Source of the DNA: Streptococcus parasanguinis
Lineage (GTDB): Bacteria; Bacillota; Bacilli; Lactobacillales; Streptococcaceae
DNA length: 64,000 bases
Assembly (NCBI RefSeq): GCF_031582885.1
Contig: NZ_CP133988.1
Location: 875,501 to 939,500 of the forward strand
Reading direction: 5' to 3'
Shown: in pieces, positions 1 through 9,796 of the stretch
Numbering within the stretch: position 1 is the stretch's first letter
Layout of the letters: each line of letters starts with the position of its first letter
Notes under the pieces: generated by a model
The model's input: the letters and a program-made list of their open reading frames with translations, nothing else
Databases searched by the model: none
Told to the model about the DNA's origin: nothing
Position numbers and translations under genes: made by a program

Positions 1-854
1 CCATTGAGCGGAAGCTCATTGTCCTTGAAGTTCATCCCGTAGGCCGAAAAGATCATGGTCGGAATGGACATGACAATGGTGACGAGGGCTAGGGTCTTCA
101 TGATATTGTTCTGGTTGTTGGAGATGATCGATGCGAAGGTATCGGTCATGGAGTGCAGGATATTTCCATAAATATCTGCCATCTCGATGGCCTGCTGGGT
201 TTCGATCAAGGTATCTTCCAACAGATCCTCGTCTTCTAGGTATTTCTTGATGTTACTAGTAGCACTGGTCAATTTCTTGATCACGCGCTCATTGGTTTTC
301 AGAGAGGCCTTAAAGTAGACGATAGTTTTTTCCAACTCCATCAACTCAATCAGCTCTTCATTACGCGTTGATTTGTGCAATTGGCTTTCAATCTGTTCGC
401 TTTTGCGATCCAAGGTACGAAGCGCAGACAAGTAAAGTTCGGCGTTACGATAGAGGATCTGAAAGATAAAGCGCGACCGCATAAAGGTATAGAAATTCCG
501 CAAGCGTCGGTTGATAAAGATATCTAGAAGTGGCAATTTCTCCAAGCAGGTCGTGATGATAGCCTCTTCTGTCAGGATAATCCCTAGCGGAATCGTCACG
601 TAGTAGGTCTGATTGTTCCGCTCTTCCTTGATGGGAACGTCGACGATGATCAAGGTATACTCATCTTCGATGGTCATACGGGACATTTCTTCCGCATCGA
701 GTGGTGCCCGTAAGTCTGCAATATCAATATTAAAAGCAGAGGCGATTTCCATCGATTCACTTTGAGAAGGGTTAACAAGGTTGATCCAGCTACCGGGTTC
801 CAGCGTCTCTATTTCCTTAAATTCAGTCGTTGTCGATAAAAAGACCTGTTTCAT
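1..854 (-). CDS. corA: CorA-family divalent cation (Mg2+) transporter, partial (C-terminus beyond window)
   Basis: Integral membrane channel for magnesium and related ions. The visible part holds about 284 codons: a long charged N-terminal cytoplasmic domain rich in helices, then the first membrane helix ending in the family signature Tyr-Gly-Met-Asn, with the GMN methionine at about residue 274. The reading frame runs off the left edge, so the second helix and C-terminus are missing only because of the window limit. The start is the ATG preceded by GGGGAGG. It is divergent from uvrA, with back-to-back extended -10 promoters. The GMN motif is diagnostic of the CorA/MRS2/ALR1 superfamily; the exact ion is inferred. 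Confidence 0.9.
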   Translation of the reverse strand, partial: MKQVFLSTTTEFKEIETLEPGSWINLVNPSQSESMEIASAFNIDIADLRAPLDAEEMSRMTIEDEYTLIIVDVPIKEERNNQTYYVTIPLGIILTEEAIITTCLEKLPLLDIFINRRLRNFYTFMRSRFIFQILYRNAELYLSALRTLDRKSEQIESQLHKSTRNEELIELMELEKTIVYFKASLKTNERVIKKLTSATSNIKKYLEDEDLLEDTLIETQQAIEMADIYGNILHSMTDTFASIISNNQNNIMKTLALVTIVMSIPTMIFSAYGMNFKDNELPLN

Positions 855-885
855 GGTGCCTCCCCTTGTTTTTTTACACCTTAAC

Positions 886-891
886 ATTATA
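886..891 (-). promoter_or_regulatory. corA promoter, extended -10
   Basis: On the minus strand a TGA-TATAAT extended -10 lies about 32 nt upstream of the corA ATG, which has a GGGGAGG ribosome site. No good -35 is seen. Confidence 0.6.
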
Positions 892-936
892 TCAGAAAAA
901 GGACGGTTTTGGATAAAAGAATACTAAAAAATTTGT

Positions 937-942
937 TATAAT
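937..942 (+). promoter_or_regulatory. uvrA promoter, extended -10
   Basis: TGT-TATAAT extended -10, 33 nt before the uvrA start. A TTGGAT upstream is spaced too far (22 nt) to be a standard -35. Confidence 0.6.
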
Positions 943-975
943 GGAGGTTAACAAAAAGGTGATTAGAGTAAGAAC

Positions 976-3801
976 ATGCAAGATAAAATTGTCATTCATG
1001 GGGCACGCGCCCATAATTTAAAAAATATAGACGTGGAAATTCCACGGGACAAATTGGTCGTGGTGACGGGTTTGTCTGGTTCTGGAAAGTCCAGTCTGGC
1101 CTTTGATACCCTCTATGCAGAAGGTCAGCGCCGCTATGTGGAGAGCTTATCGGCCTATGCCCGGCAGTTCTTGGGAAATATGGAAAAACCAGATGTGGAC
1201 TCCATTGACGGCTTGAGTCCAGCTATTTCCATCGACCAAAAAACGACCAGTAAAAACCCCCGTTCTACAGTAGGGACGGCAACAGAGATCAATGACTACT
1301 TGCGCTTGCTCTATGCACGTGTAGGGACGCCTTATTGTATCAACGGGCATGGAGCGATTACAGCTTCTTCGGTTGAGCAAATTGTCGATCAAGTCTTAGA
1401 ATTACCAGAGCGCCAACGCCTGCAAATTCTAGCTCCCATTATCCGCAAGAAAAAAGGCCAGCACAAGAATATCATTGAAAAGGTGCAAAAAGACGGCTAT
1501 GTCCGGGTGCGGGTCGATGGTGAGATCTATGATGTGACAGAGGTTCCAGAACTATCTAAAAGCAAGCAGCACACGATTGAAGTAGTTGTGGACCGAATCG
1601 TGATCAAAGAGGGCATCCGCTCGCGGCTCTTTGATTCGATTGAAGCAGCTCTTCGGATTGCGGATGGTTATGTGGTGATTGATACCATGGATGGCAAGGA
1701 ATTGCTCTTTTCTGAGCATTATGCTTGTCCAGTCTGTGGCTTTACCGTTCCTGAATTAGAGCCCCGCCTCTTTTCTTTCAATGCGCCTTTCGGATCTTGT
1801 CCAGACTGTGATGGGCTGGGTATTAAGCTAGAGGTAGACTTGGATTTGGTGGTGCCAGATGATCGCTTAACCCTTCGCGAAGGAGCACTTGCTCCTTGGA
1901 ATCCGATCTCCTCCAACTACTATCCACAGATGTTGGAGCAGGCCATGATCCATTTTGGAGTTGATATGGACCGACCTTTTTCCGATCTTTCTCAAGAAGA
2001 AAAGGACTTGGTCCTCTATGGTTCAAATGGCAAGGAATTCCACTTCCACTATGAAAATGAGTTTGGTGGGGTTCGGGATATTGAGATTCCTTTTGAAGGG
2101 GTCGTAAACAACATTCACCGTCGTTTCCGTGAGACCAATAGCGATTTTACCCGCAACCAAATGCGCTCTTATATGAACGAATTGACCTGTGCGACCTGCC
2201 ATGGCTACCGTCTCAATGACCAGGCTCTCTCTGTTCGTGTCGGAGGAGAAAAGGGGATGCATATCGGGGAAGTGTCAGATCTATCGATTGCGGACCACTT
2301 AAAAGCCGTGGACCAGCTGGTCTTAACGGACAATGAAGCTACGATTGCAAGACCGATCCTAAAAGAGATTAAGGATCGCTTAACCTTCTTAAACAATGTG
2401 GGGCTCAATTACTTGACCCTGTCACGATCGGCTGGGACCTTATCAGGTGGAGAAAGCCAGCGCATTCGCTTGGCAACCCAGATCGGTTCCAACCTCTCTG
2501 GTGTCCTTTACATCTTGGATGAGCCGTCTATCGGCCTCCATCAAAGGGACAATGACCGCTTGATTGCCAGTCTCAAGAAGATGCGCGATTTAGGCAACAC
2601 CTTGATCGTCGTCGAACATGATGAAGATACCATGAGAGAGGCAGACTACCTGATCGATGTTGGCCCAGGTGCCGGTGTCTTTGGGGGAGAGATCGTTGCA
2701 GCAGGAACTCCAAAGCAGGTGGCTCGCAACAGCAAATCCATCACGGGTCAGTACTTGTCCGGCAAGCGCAAGATTCCGGTTCCAACAGAGCGCCGTTCGG
2801 GGAATGGTCGCTATATTGAAATAACAGGAGCAAGTGAGAATAACTTACAAGACATCACAGCGCGCTTTCCTCTAGGAAAATTCATCGCAGTCACTGGAGT
2901 TTCCGGTTCTGGAAAATCGACCTTGATCAATGGCATCTTGAAAAAAGCCATCGCTCAAAAGCTCAACCGCAATTCGGAAAAACCAGGGAAATACAAGACG
3001 ATTCAGGGGATTGAGCATATCGATCGCTTGATCGACATTGATCAAAGCCCGATTGGTCGGACTCCTCGTTCCAATCCAGCGACCTATACAGGCGTCTTCG
3101 ATGATATTCGCGATCTCTTTGCTCAGACCAATGAAGCCAAAATTCGGGGCTATAAAAAAGGCCGCTTTAGTTTCAATGTCAAGGGCGGGCGTTGTGAAGC
3201 CTGCTCAGGAGATGGGATTATCAAGATTGAAATGCACTTCTTGCCAGATGTCTTCGTCCCTTGTGAGGTCTGCCATGGACGTCGTTACAATAGTGAGACC
3301 CTCGAAGTCCACTACAAGGAAAAAAATATTGCAGAAGTGCTGGATATGACGGTCAATAAGGCAGTTGAATTCTTCAAGCACATTCCAAAAATTGAACGCA
3401 AACTCAAGACCATCCAAGATGTGGGCTTGGGCTATGTAACGCTGGGGCAACCAGCGACCACCCTTTCAGGTGGGGAGGCGCAACGGATGAAGTTGGCTTC
3501 TGAATTACACAAGCGCTCTACAGGCAAATCCTTCTATATCTTGGATGAACCTACGACCGGACTCCATACCGAAGACATTTCTCGCTTGATCAAAGTCTTA
3601 GAGCGATTTGTGGATGATGGCAATACGGTCCTTGTGATTGAGCACAATTTGGATGTCATTAAGACAGCAGATCATATCATCGATTTAGGACCCGAAGGCG
3701 GTGTCGGTGGCGGAACTATTATTGCGACCGGAACACCAGAAGAAGTAGCAACAAATCCTGCTAGCTACACAGGACAATATTTGAAAGGAAAATTACAATG
3801 A
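976..3801 (+). CDS. uvrA: UvrABC excinuclease subunit A
   Basis: DNA-damage recognition ATPase of nucleotide excision repair; a dimer loads UvrB at lesions. The 941-residue length is normal for the family. Two ABC ATPase modules are visible: Walker [10 protein letters not shown] near residue 32 and GVSGSGKST near 640, with signature motifs LSGGESQR and LSGGEAQR. Two zinc-binding modules are present (CPVC...CPDC near 250-280 and CEAC...CEVC near 740-765). The stop overlaps the pepP start by 4 nt (ATGA), so the two are probably translationally coupled. No odd residues were seen. Confidence 0.98.
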   Translation: MQDKIVIHGARAHNLKNIDVEIPRDKLVVVTGLSGSGKSSLAFDTLYAEGQRRYVESLSAYARQFLGNMEKPDVDSIDGLSPAISIDQKTTSKNPRSTVGTATEINDYLRLLYARVGTPYCINGHGAITASSVEQIVDQVLELPERQRLQILAPIIRKKKGQHKNIIEKVQKDGYVRVRVDGEIYDVTEVPELSKSKQHTIEVVVDRIVIKEGIRSRLFDSIEAALRIADGYVVIDTMDGKELLFSEHYACPVCGFTVPELEPRLFSFNAPFGSCPDCDGLGIKLEVDLDLVVPDDRLTLREGALAPWNPISSNYYPQMLEQAMIHFGVDMDRPFSDLSQEEKDLVLYGSNGKEFHFHYENEFGGVRDIEIPFEGVVNNIHRRFRETNSDFTRNQMRSYMNELTCATCHGYRLNDQALSVRVGGEKGMHIGEVSDLSIADHLKAVDQLVLTDNEATIARPILKEIKDRLTFLNNVGLNYLTLSRSAGTLSGGESQRIRLATQIGSNLSGVLYILDEPSIGLHQRDNDRLIASLKKMRDLGNTLIVVEHDEDTMREADYLIDVGPGAGVFGGEIVAAGTPKQVARNSKSITGQYLSGKRKIPVPTERRSGNGRYIEITGASENNLQDITARFPLGKFIAVTGVSGSGKSTLINGILKKAIAQKLNRNSEKPGKYKTIQGIEHIDRLIDIDQSPIGRTPRSNPATYTGVFDDIRDLFAQTNEAKIRGYKKGRFSFNVKGGRCEACSGDGIIKIEMHFLPDVFVPCEVCHGRRYNSETLEVHYKEKNIAEVLDMTVNKAVEFFKHIPKIERKLKTIQDVGLGYVTLGQPATTLSGGEAQRMKLASELHKRSTGKSFYILDEPTTGLHTEDISRLIKVLERFVDDGNTVLVIEHNLDVIKTADHIIDLGPEGGVGGGTIIATGTPEEVATNPASYTGQYLKGKLQ

Positions 3802-4865
3802 ATCAACGGATCAGCAACTTAAGAAACAAAATGAAAGCCCAAAACCTCAAAGCGGTATTGATTAACAATTTGAAAAATGTTTATTATTTGACCAATTTCT
3901 GGGGTTCAAACGGGACTGCTTTGGTGACAGAAGAACGCGTGGTCCTCTTTACGGATTCGCGCTACACCATCCATGCTCATGCGACTTGTTTCCCCTTTGT
4001 AGAGATTGTGGAAACTCGCGATGAGTTGACTGCAGCTGCAGAGATCGTTAAGGATCTTGGAATCAAAGAACTTGGTTTTGAGGACGAAGTGACGGTGGCC
4101 TACCATGCCCGCATGGCTTCTGTTTTTAGTGGCATCAGCCTTCAATCCCTAGCGAACTTTGTGATGGAATTGCGCTTGATTAAAGATGAAACTGAGATTG
4201 CGGCCATTAAAAAAGCTTGTAGCATCTCTGACCAAGCCTTCCATGATATTTTAGACTATATCAAGGTAGGGAAAACGACAGAGTTGGAAGCAGCGACTTT
4301 CCTCGACTTTAGAATGCGGGAGTTGGGAGCTTCTGGTGTATCTTTCGATATTATTTCAGCAGCTGGTGAACGTTCTGCGATGCCTCACGCGACTCCAAGT
4401 GATCGGGCCATTTCAGCAGGAGATGCCTTGACCCTTGATTTTGGTTGCTTGTATGACCACTATGTCAGCGATATGACACGGACCATCTATGCGGGTCATG
4501 TCAGCGACAAGGAAAGAGAAATTTACGAAACCGTTTTGAAAGCCAATCAAGCCTTGATTGCTGCGGCTAAAGATGGACTTGGCTTCCGTGATTTTGATAA
4601 AATTCCACGTGATGTGATCGAGGCAGCCGGCTATGGTCAATACTTCACGCATGGAATCGGTCATGGAATTGGGCTAGATATCCACGAAGAACCATACTTC
4701 AGCCAAACGTCTAAAGAAGCGATTCAAGCAGGGATGGTTTTAACAGATGAGCCTGGGATTTATATTGAAGGCCTCTCAGGTGTGCGGATCGAAGATGACC
4801 TCTTGATCACAGAAACAGGCTGTGAAGTCTTGACTCTTGCTCCTAAAGAATTGATTGTCCTATAA
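3798..4865 (+). CDS. pepP: Xaa-Pro aminopeptidase family (M24) peptidase
   Basis: Cytosolic metallopeptidase that probably removes N-terminal residues preceding proline. The 355-residue protein has an N-terminal creatinase-like domain (about 1-125) and a C-terminal pita-bread domain with the metal ligands in [12 protein letters not shown] (two Asp), HGIGHGIG (His), EPGIY (Glu) and VRIEDD (Glu). The start overlaps the uvrA stop. The uvrA-pepP order is common in streptococci. Prolidase (PepQ) is the alternative; the N-terminal domain and context favour the aminopeptidase P group, though substrate range cannot be read from sequence. Confidence 0.9.
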   Translation: MNQRISNLRNKMKAQNLKAVLINNLKNVYYLTNFWGSNGTALVTEERVVLFTDSRYTIHAHATCFPFVEIVETRDELTAAAEIVKDLGIKELGFEDEVTVAYHARMASVFSGISLQSLANFVMELRLIKDETEIAAIKKACSISDQAFHDILDYIKVGKTTELEAATFLDFRMRELGASGVSFDIISAAGERSAMPHATPSDRAISAGDALTLDFGCLYDHYVSDMTRTIYAGHVSDKEREIYETVLKANQALIAAAKDGLGFRDFDKIPRDVIEAAGYGQYFTHGIGHGIGLDIHEEPYFSQTSKEAIQAGMVLTDEPGIYIEGLSGVRIEDDLLITETGCEVLTLAPKELIVL

Positions 4866-4921
4866 AATAGACAGTATTTTCTTAACCCCTGTGTAACAAA
4901 CAAAGATAAGAAAAGAGGCCT

Positions 4922-5905
4922 ATGAAAAAACGAAGTGTAATAGTTGGAATTCTTCTAGTAGTCCTGCTATTTGTATTTGCTCCTTCTGCCCATGCTGGTG
5001 TTGGTAATACAGATAGTGGTGGCAGTAGCTTGATTGATTCAGGTGGTGGTAGCAGTTGGTCCGATAGTGGCAGTAGCTGGTCCGATGGCGGAAGTAGTTG
5101 GTCTGGTGGCAGCAGCTGGTCTGGTGGATCCAGTAGCTACAGTTCTAGTTCTGGAACAGACTCTGGTGGTGTAGTGGCAGTTTTTGCTATCGTTGGATTG
5201 ATTGGATTTATCTATAATATTGCAAAAGAGGCTAATGATAGTGATGAATCATTCTCTTCAAATAGTGGTCCAAAACGGACAACCGAAGAGCGGGCCGGTC
5301 GACCAATTGAAAACAACTATGAAGCGATTCGCCGCATCCGTAAACTGGATCCAATGTTTGATGAAGACCGCTTCTTGTCGCAAGTCAAGCTGGTTTATCT
5401 TCAATTGCAGTCTGCTTGGACAGAAAAAGATTGGAATTCCGTACGGAATTTAGAAAGTACGAGTCTTTATGAGCAGCACTTGACGCAGTTACAAGAACAT
5501 ATTCGTGCCAAAACAACCAATGTTCTAGAGCGCGTGCGTGTGGAAGATTCAAAGATCAAAGACTTTATCGAAAATCCAGAAGGTAATGACCGCATCGAAG
5601 TCATTCTGTCATCGACGATGAGAGATTACATCCGAAATGATGAAACGGGCCGTGTGATCGAAGGGGATCCAACCAAAGATCTCTTTACCGTTTACCGCAT
5701 GGTCTTCCTCCGTGAACATGGAGCTCAGACAGAGATCATTAAGAATTCAGAAGTCGTTAGTGATCATTGTCCGAACTGTGGTGCGCCATTGACGATTGAT
5801 TCAATCGACAAGTGTGAATATTGCCAAGCATCCTTGAAGCACAATCCAAAAGATTGGGTCTTGGATGTCTACGAAGTTGTGGATGAAATTGAATTCTACA
5901 GATAG
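4922..5905 (+). CDS. Secreted-signal, Ser/Gly/Trp-repeat, Tim44-like membrane protein with C-terminal zinc ribbon
   Basis: Unnamed membrane protein of 327 residues. Order of parts: signal peptide (1-25, cleavage after Ala-His-Ala), low-complexity tract with repeated SSWS-D/G units (about 44-75), a membrane helix (about 83-100), an acidic linker, a Tim44-like domain (about 130-260, with the LQSAWTEKDW helix pattern), and a rubredoxin-like zinc ribbon with Cys283, Cys286, Cys298 and Cys301. The tract should face outside and the domains inside. It is followed after 8 nt by an SPFH-domain protein, so the two probably act together at the membrane. Function is unknown; Tim44-like domains bind membranes or protein partners. 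Confidence 0.85.
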   Translation: MKKRSVIVGILLVVLLFVFAPSAHAGVGNTDSGGSSLIDSGGGSSWSDSGSSWSDGGSSWSGGSSWSGGSSSYSSSSGTDSGGVVAVFAIVGLIGFIYNIAKEANDSDESFSSNSGPKRTTEERAGRPIENNYEAIRRIRKLDPMFDEDRFLSQVKLVYLQLQSAWTEKDWNSVRNLESTSLYEQHLTQLQEHIRAKTTNVLERVRVEDSKIKDFIENPEGNDRIEVILSSTMRDYIRNDETGRVIEGDPTKDLFTVYRMVFLREHGAQTEIIKNSEVVSDHCPNCGAPLTIDSIDKCEYCQASLKHNPKDWVLDVYEVVDEIEFYR

Positions 5906-5913
5906 GAGAATGT

Positions 5914-7020
5914 ATGGGATTTATTAAAGCAGCCCTTTCAGCGGGCATTTCAAGTTTTCAAGATAGTAAATTTAAGGAAGCCATTACCTTGCCAGAAGCT
6001 GTTCCAGCAACAGCTTTGGCCATTAAGGGACAGCTCTTGACCAAAGATCCAGATGGGCGCTCTCGCCAGAGCAACCAAAATACAGGTCTATTGACAGATG
6101 GCTCTGTTGTCATTGTTCCTCAAGGCTATGTTGCTCTCTTGGTCAATAATGGAACTTTTCTAGGAGACCTTCTAGAAGCAGGAAGCCACGAATGGCAAGC
6201 CGGTGAAAATGCCTGGTTGTTTGAAAAGGGGGGCGTTAAAGGAACGTGGGATCAGTTCAAGAATCGTTTCTCATTTGGAGGCCAAGTGGTCACCCAACAA
6301 GAAATTATTTTTGTGCGGATGCAACCTTTTACAGGAAATAAATTTGGCACTCAAAATCCAGTCGAGTACTTTAGCGACCGTTACCAACAACTTCTTAGCA
6401 TTCGTTTTTATGGTCTTTATGATGTTAAAGTAGCAGATCCTGTACTCTTTTACATCAGTGCAGTTAGTCGCCAAATCACTGCAGATAAGCCGTTTACCTT
6501 GGAAGATGTGGCTCAGGGCACCTTGCGCCAAAATCTGGCACCAAAAATTGCAGTGGCCATTTCAAAATATACGGCTGAAAATAAGGCGGATATTTACAAT
6601 ATCAATGCGGACCAAGACGTCTTCAATGAAGTAGCAAAACGCGAAGTCAATAAAACGTGGACAGAATTATATGGTATCGAATTAACCAATGTCCTCATCG
6701 AAGATTTGAGCTACGATGCAGACAGTATGGCCAAGGTCAATAAACTGGACAGTGAATTGGCAGCGATGAAGTACAATACCATTGAAATCGAAGAACGTCG
6801 TGCTCGCAATGAAGCCTTGGTCGCAGCTGCTAAAAATGAAGGTGGCAATGGCATGAACATGATTATGGGGATGAACTTGGGTCAAGCCCTTGGCAATGAC
6901 CTTCAAAAACAAGCTTCTCCAGCGCAAGACAAGCCTCATACCTTCTACATTGAAGTAGATGGAAAATATGTCCATGTCACCAAAGATGCCGATGGCAATA
7001 TTGTGCCTGTGGACCAATAA
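5914..7020 (+). CDS. SPFH (band 7/flotillin-like) domain protein
   Basis: A 368-residue protein of the SPFH superfamily, resembling Bacillus YdjL-type proteins often labelled virion core protein. The N-terminal 40 residues hold a short amphipathic/hydrophobic stretch (AALSAGISSF), then the SPFH fold to about residue 280 and a coiled segment (KLDSELAAMKYNTIEIEERRARNEAL). Many relatives end in a zinc ribbon; here the C-terminus is a short beta-rich tail instead, while the upstream partner carries the zinc ribbon. RBS TAGGAG precedes the ATG. Likely a membrane-associated scaffold; role unknown. Confidence 0.85.
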   Translation: MGFIKAALSAGISSFQDSKFKEAITLPEAVPATALAIKGQLLTKDPDGRSRQSNQNTGLLTDGSVVIVPQGYVALLVNNGTFLGDLLEAGSHEWQAGENAWLFEKGGVKGTWDQFKNRFSFGGQVVTQQEIIFVRMQPFTGNKFGTQNPVEYFSDRYQQLLSIRFYGLYDVKVADPVLFYISAVSRQITADKPFTLEDVAQGTLRQNLAPKIAVAISKYTAENKADIYNINADQDVFNEVAKREVNKTWTELYGIELTNVLIEDLSYDADSMAKVNKLDSELAAMKYNTIEIEERRARNEALVAAAKNEGGNGMNMIMGMNLGQALGNDLQKQASPAQDKPHTFYIEVDGKYVHVTKDADGNIVPVDQ

Positions 7021-7119
7021 GGAATAGTGAAGATGGAGTTGGAGATATAGAGATTCTAAGGACTCGTTCCGGCAATCTCTCTCCGCCTTCTAGCCTTCCT
7101 AAAAAGAGAAAATTGCTGT

Positions 7120-7148
7120 TTGAGAAAAATCAAATAGTGTGTTACAAT
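7120..7148 (+). promoter_or_regulatory. efp promoter
   Basis: TTGAGA (-35) and TACAAT (-10) with a 17-nt spacer, about 38 nt ahead of the efp start. Confidence 0.65.
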
Positions 7149-7185
7149 AAAGAGTAATCTATTTTTAAAAAAGAGGTAATAAAAC

Positions 7186-7746
7186 ATGATCGAAGCAAGT
7201 AAATTGAAAGCTGGTATGACTTTTGAAACAGCTGACGGAAAATTGATCCGCGTTTTGGAAGCTAGCCACCACAAACCAGGTAAAGGAAACACTATCATGC
7301 GTATGAAATTGCGTGATGTCCGTACTGGTTCAACATTTGATACAAGCTACCGTCCAGAAGAAAAATTTGAACAAGCGATTATCGAAACTGTTCCAGCTCA
7401 ATACTTGTACAAAATGGATGATACAGCCTACTTCATGAACACGGAAACATATGACCAATATGAAATTCCAGTTGTGAACGTAGAACAAGAATTGCTTTAC
7501 ATCCTTGAAAACTCAGAAGTAAAAATTCAATTCTACGGAAGCGAAGTCATCGGTGTAACAGTTCCTACAACTGTTGAATTAACTGTTGCAGAAACTCAAC
7601 CATCTATCAAAGGTGCTACAGTGACTGGTTCTGGTAAACCTGCTACAATGGAAACTGGTTTGGTCGTAAACGTTCCTGATTTCATCGAAGCTGGACAAAA
7701 ATTGGTCATTAACACTACTGAAGGAACTTACGTTTCTCGTGCATAA
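7186..7746 (+). CDS. efp: Elongation factor P
   Basis: Translation factor that rescues ribosomes stalled at polyproline. Length of 186 residues and three-domain beta-barrel layout are standard. The N-terminal KOW-like domain carries the loop SHHKPGKGN, whose lysine near residue 32 is the position modified in other bacteria; which modification is used here cannot be told. C-terminal signature region [20 protein letters not shown] is intact. RBS AGAGG. It heads an efp, gls24-like, nusB gene set that is conserved in streptococci. Codon use looks like that of a highly expressed gene. Confidence 0.97.
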   Translation: MIEASKLKAGMTFETADGKLIRVLEASHHKPGKGNTIMRMKLRDVRTGSTFDTSYRPEEKFEQAIIETVPAQYLYKMDDTAYFMNTETYDQYEIPVVNVEQELLYILENSEVKIQFYGSEVIGVTVPTTVELTVAETQPSIKGATVTGSGKPATMETGLVVNVPDFIEAGQKLVINTTEGTYVSRA

Positions 7747-7782
7747 GAGACATCTCAGGGTGTCAAATAGAAAGGAACTTCT

Positions 7783-8172
7783 ATGGCAACTGAACAATTT
7801 GGTGACATCGTTATTGCACCACGTGTATTAGAAAAAATTATTGCGATTGCGACAGCAAAAGTAGAGGGTGTCTATTCGCTTGAAAACAAGAGTGTTTCAG
7901 ATAGCTTATCCAAACGCTCCCTTGGACGTGGCGTCTACCTTCATACAGAAGAAGATGGTCAAGTTTCAGTAGACATCTATCTCTATTTAGAATACGGAGT
8001 GGCTGTACCATCTGTCGCTGTAGCCATTCAAAAAGCGGTCAAGTCAGCAGTTTATGATATGGCAGATGTAACCTTGGATGCTGTCAACATTCACGTTGTC
8101 GGTATCGCAACGGAAAAATCTCCAAAACCAGACTTGAAAGACTTGTTTAATGAGGACTTCCTCAATGACTGA
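7783..8172 (+). CDS. Asp23/Gls24-family envelope stress response protein
   Basis: Cytosolic or membrane-peripheral protein of 129 residues from the Asp23/Gls24 (YloU-like) family, linked in Firmicutes to cell-envelope homeostasis. Signature features are the start region FGDIVIAPRVLEKIIAIATAKVEGVYSL and the later VDIYLYLEYGVAVPSVAVAIQ section in shortened form. It has no transmembrane segment. Its stop overlaps the nusB start (ATGACTGA). A direct biochemical role is not known for this family. Confidence 0.9.
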   Translation: MATEQFGDIVIAPRVLEKIIAIATAKVEGVYSLENKSVSDSLSKRSLGRGVYLHTEEDGQVSVDIYLYLEYGVAVPSVAVAIQKAVKSAVYDMADVTLDAVNIHVVGIATEKSPKPDLKDLFNEDFLND

Positions 8173-8596
8173 TGAAATTTTATTAGAATCACGTCGAGAT
8201 TTGCGTGAGCGCGCCTTCCAAGCCTTGATGGCCTTGGAATACGATGGAGACATTGTTGAAGCTTGTCGCTTTGCTTATCTACATGACAAGGACCTAGCAG
8301 AAGACAAAGAAGTCGATCTTCCTGCCTTTCTCATGAATCTCGTGACGGGTGTCTATCAGTCAAAAGATCAACTAGACCAACAAATCGGTCAACATTTGAA
8401 AACCGGCTGGACTGTTGAGCGCTTGACCTTGGTAGAGAAAAACATCCTTCGTCTGGGAATTTATGAAATGACAGAGTTTGATACACCACAGATCGTCGCA
8501 GTCAATGAAGCGGTGGAATTGGCCAAGGCCTTTTCGGATGAAACCTCTTCACGATTTGTCAATGGTGTCCTCAGTCAATTTGTGACAGAAGAATAA
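8165..8596 (+). CDS. nusB: Transcription antitermination protein NusB
   Basis: RNA-binding partner of NusE/S10 in antitermination complexes, mainly for rRNA operons. The all-helical NusB fold is recognised from LESRRDLRERAFQALMALE at the start and LTLVEKNILRLGIYEM and VAVNEAVELAKAFSDE in the C-terminal half. The first ATG of the open frame is 15 nt upstream, but the internal ATG that overlaps the previous stop gives the usual N-terminus (143 residues), so I chose it. The gene is followed at once by a structured repeat that ends in a terminator. Confidence 0.95.
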   Translation: MTDEILLESRRDLRERAFQALMALEYDGDIVEACRFAYLHDKDLAEDKEVDLPAFLMNLVTGVYQSKDQLDQQIGQHLKTGWTVERLTLVEKNILRLGIYEMTEFDTPQIVAVNEAVELAKAFSDETSSRFVNGVLSQFVTEE

Positions 8597-8603
8597 GTAA
8601 AAA

Positions 8604-8790
8604 GGGAGTGGGAAAGAACTCCAACTAGTTAAAAGAGTTCGTTTTCCCACCCCCGCACAGTTGATTAGGTCATCTTTGGAGCTTAAAAGGCGAACAAAGA
8701 TGCCAATCAACCACTGCGTCATACAGTTATTTCTATTAAATATAAAATAAATATAAAAGGCTAGACAATTTTTGCCCAGCCTTTTTTTGA
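8604..8790 (+). repeat. Structured intergenic repeat, copy R1
   Basis: Non-coding element just after nusB. Three stems are seen: an outer GTGGGAAA/TTTTCCCAC stem enclosing GAACTC/GAGTTC; a second stem CGCA...TGCG with GTTGATT/AATCAAC and CATCTTTG/CAAAGATG; and a final AAAGGCT/AGCCTTT hairpin with a T-run. The same layout, with different bases in paired positions, recurs at 19.6, 29.5 and 56.2 kb. It may belong to the SPRITE-like (terminator-like) repeats described in pneumococcus; that match is from memory. Confidence 0.75.
8756..8788 (+). terminator. Terminator of the efp-gls24-nusB genes (3' part of R1)
   Basis: Hairpin AAAGGCT/AGCCTTT followed by seven T. Confidence 0.7.
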
Positions 8791-8795
8791 CGAAT

Positions 8796-8830
8796 AACAA
8801 CCCCTACAGTATAGAACTGTAGGGGTTGTT
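8796..8830 (-). terminator. Hairpin at the scrR 3' end
   Basis: Perfect 15-bp stem (AACAACCCCTACAGT) with a 5-nt loop abutting the scrR stop codon. The T-tail is weak on both strands, so its strength as a terminator is uncertain. Confidence 0.65.
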
Positions 8831-9796
8831 TTAGACACTTTTTCCAGAGTGGAGACTAACGGGCAAGAAATAACCGGTAGTCGCTACTTTTTTTCCTTCG
8901 ATCTTTTGGAGTAAAAGATCCACCATGAGGATAGCAATGTCTTCGAGGGGTTGTTTGATGGTTGTCAGTTCAGGTGTATAGGTCTCGATGAACTGGGTTC
9001 CATCATAACCAATCACTTTCAAATCCTGAGGAATCTGAATATCTAATTCTCTAGCGACTTTCATGATCAAGATCGCCGTCAAATCATCGGAAGCAAAAAT
9101 GGCATCTGGTTTGTGGTGGGTTAAAATCTGTTTGATTTCCATTTCTTTGCGAATAGGGGAGAAATCACTGGAAACATTAATGATCATGGACTCAGGTAGA
9201 ACTGATGCAAATCCCGCATGACGCAAGCCTGTTGGGGAGTTGGAGTTGTCATTCCCTGTGATCATGATAATATTTTGTGCTCCGGTTTTTACTAAAGTTT
9301 CTGCTGCAAGCACCCCGCCAGCGTAGTTGTCTGAAGAGACAACCGGAATTTCTGGGGAGAGGTTGCGGTCAAAAGCAATGATAGGAGCAGTTACCCGGTT
9401 GTAATCTTCAATGCCCAAATTATGGCTTCCTGAAATGATGCCATCTACCTGGTTGGCCTCCAACATCTCAATATATTCGCGCTCTTTTTCGGAGTCGTGC
9501 TCACTATTGCAGATAATGGTTTTATAGCCGTGTTTGAAGAGTTGGTGCTCTAGTTTGTCGATTAACTCAGCATAGAAAACATTGCTGATGTTGGGAAAGA
9601 TCAAGCCGACTAACTTGGCTGATTTTCCTTGGAGGCTACGAGCAACATTATTAGGTTTATAGCCCAATTCTCGCATGGCTTCTTGGACTTTTTGGATCGT
9701 TTTTTCAGACAGGTATCCTTTTTTATTGATAACCCGTGAGACAGTAGTAGGGCTGACACCGGCGAGTTTGGCGACATCAGTTAGCTTTGCGACCAT
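8831..9796 (-). CDS. scrR: LacI-family sucrose operon repressor
   Basis: Repressor of 321 residues. N-terminal LacI helix-turn-helix with the signature LTDVAKLAGVSPTTVSRVIN, hinge helix NNVARSLQGK, then a periplasmic-binding-type effector domain; the effector is probably a phosphorylated sugar such as fructose or sucrose-6-phosphate. The ATG used lies inside the scrB 3' end (20-nt overlap); a TTG two codons upstream is an alternative. No strong ribosome site is seen, so translation is probably coupled to scrB. Predicted operators lie between scrB and scrA. The substrate call rests on the neighbours. Confidence 0.93.
   Translation of the reverse strand: MVAKLTDVAKLAGVSPTTVSRVINKKGYLSEKTIQKVQEAMRELGYKPNNVARSLQGKSAKLVGLIFPNISNVFYAELIDKLEHQLFKHGYKTIICNSEHDSEKEREYIEMLEANQVDGIISGSHNLGIEDYNRVTAPIIAFDRNLSPEIPVVSSDNYAGGVLAAETLVKTGAQNIIMITGNDNSNSPTGLRHAGFASVLPESMIINVSSDFSPIRKEMEIKQILTHHKPDAIFASDDLTAILIMKVARELDIQIPQDLKVIGYDGTQFIETYTPELTTIKQPLEDIAILMVDLLLQKIEGKKVATTGYFLPVSLHSGKSV

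Noticed and set aside
8150..8164. Earlier ATG for nusB
   Set aside because: It lies within the upstream gene without a matching ribosome site and adds residues not typical of NusB; the ATG overlapping the stop codon is better placed.
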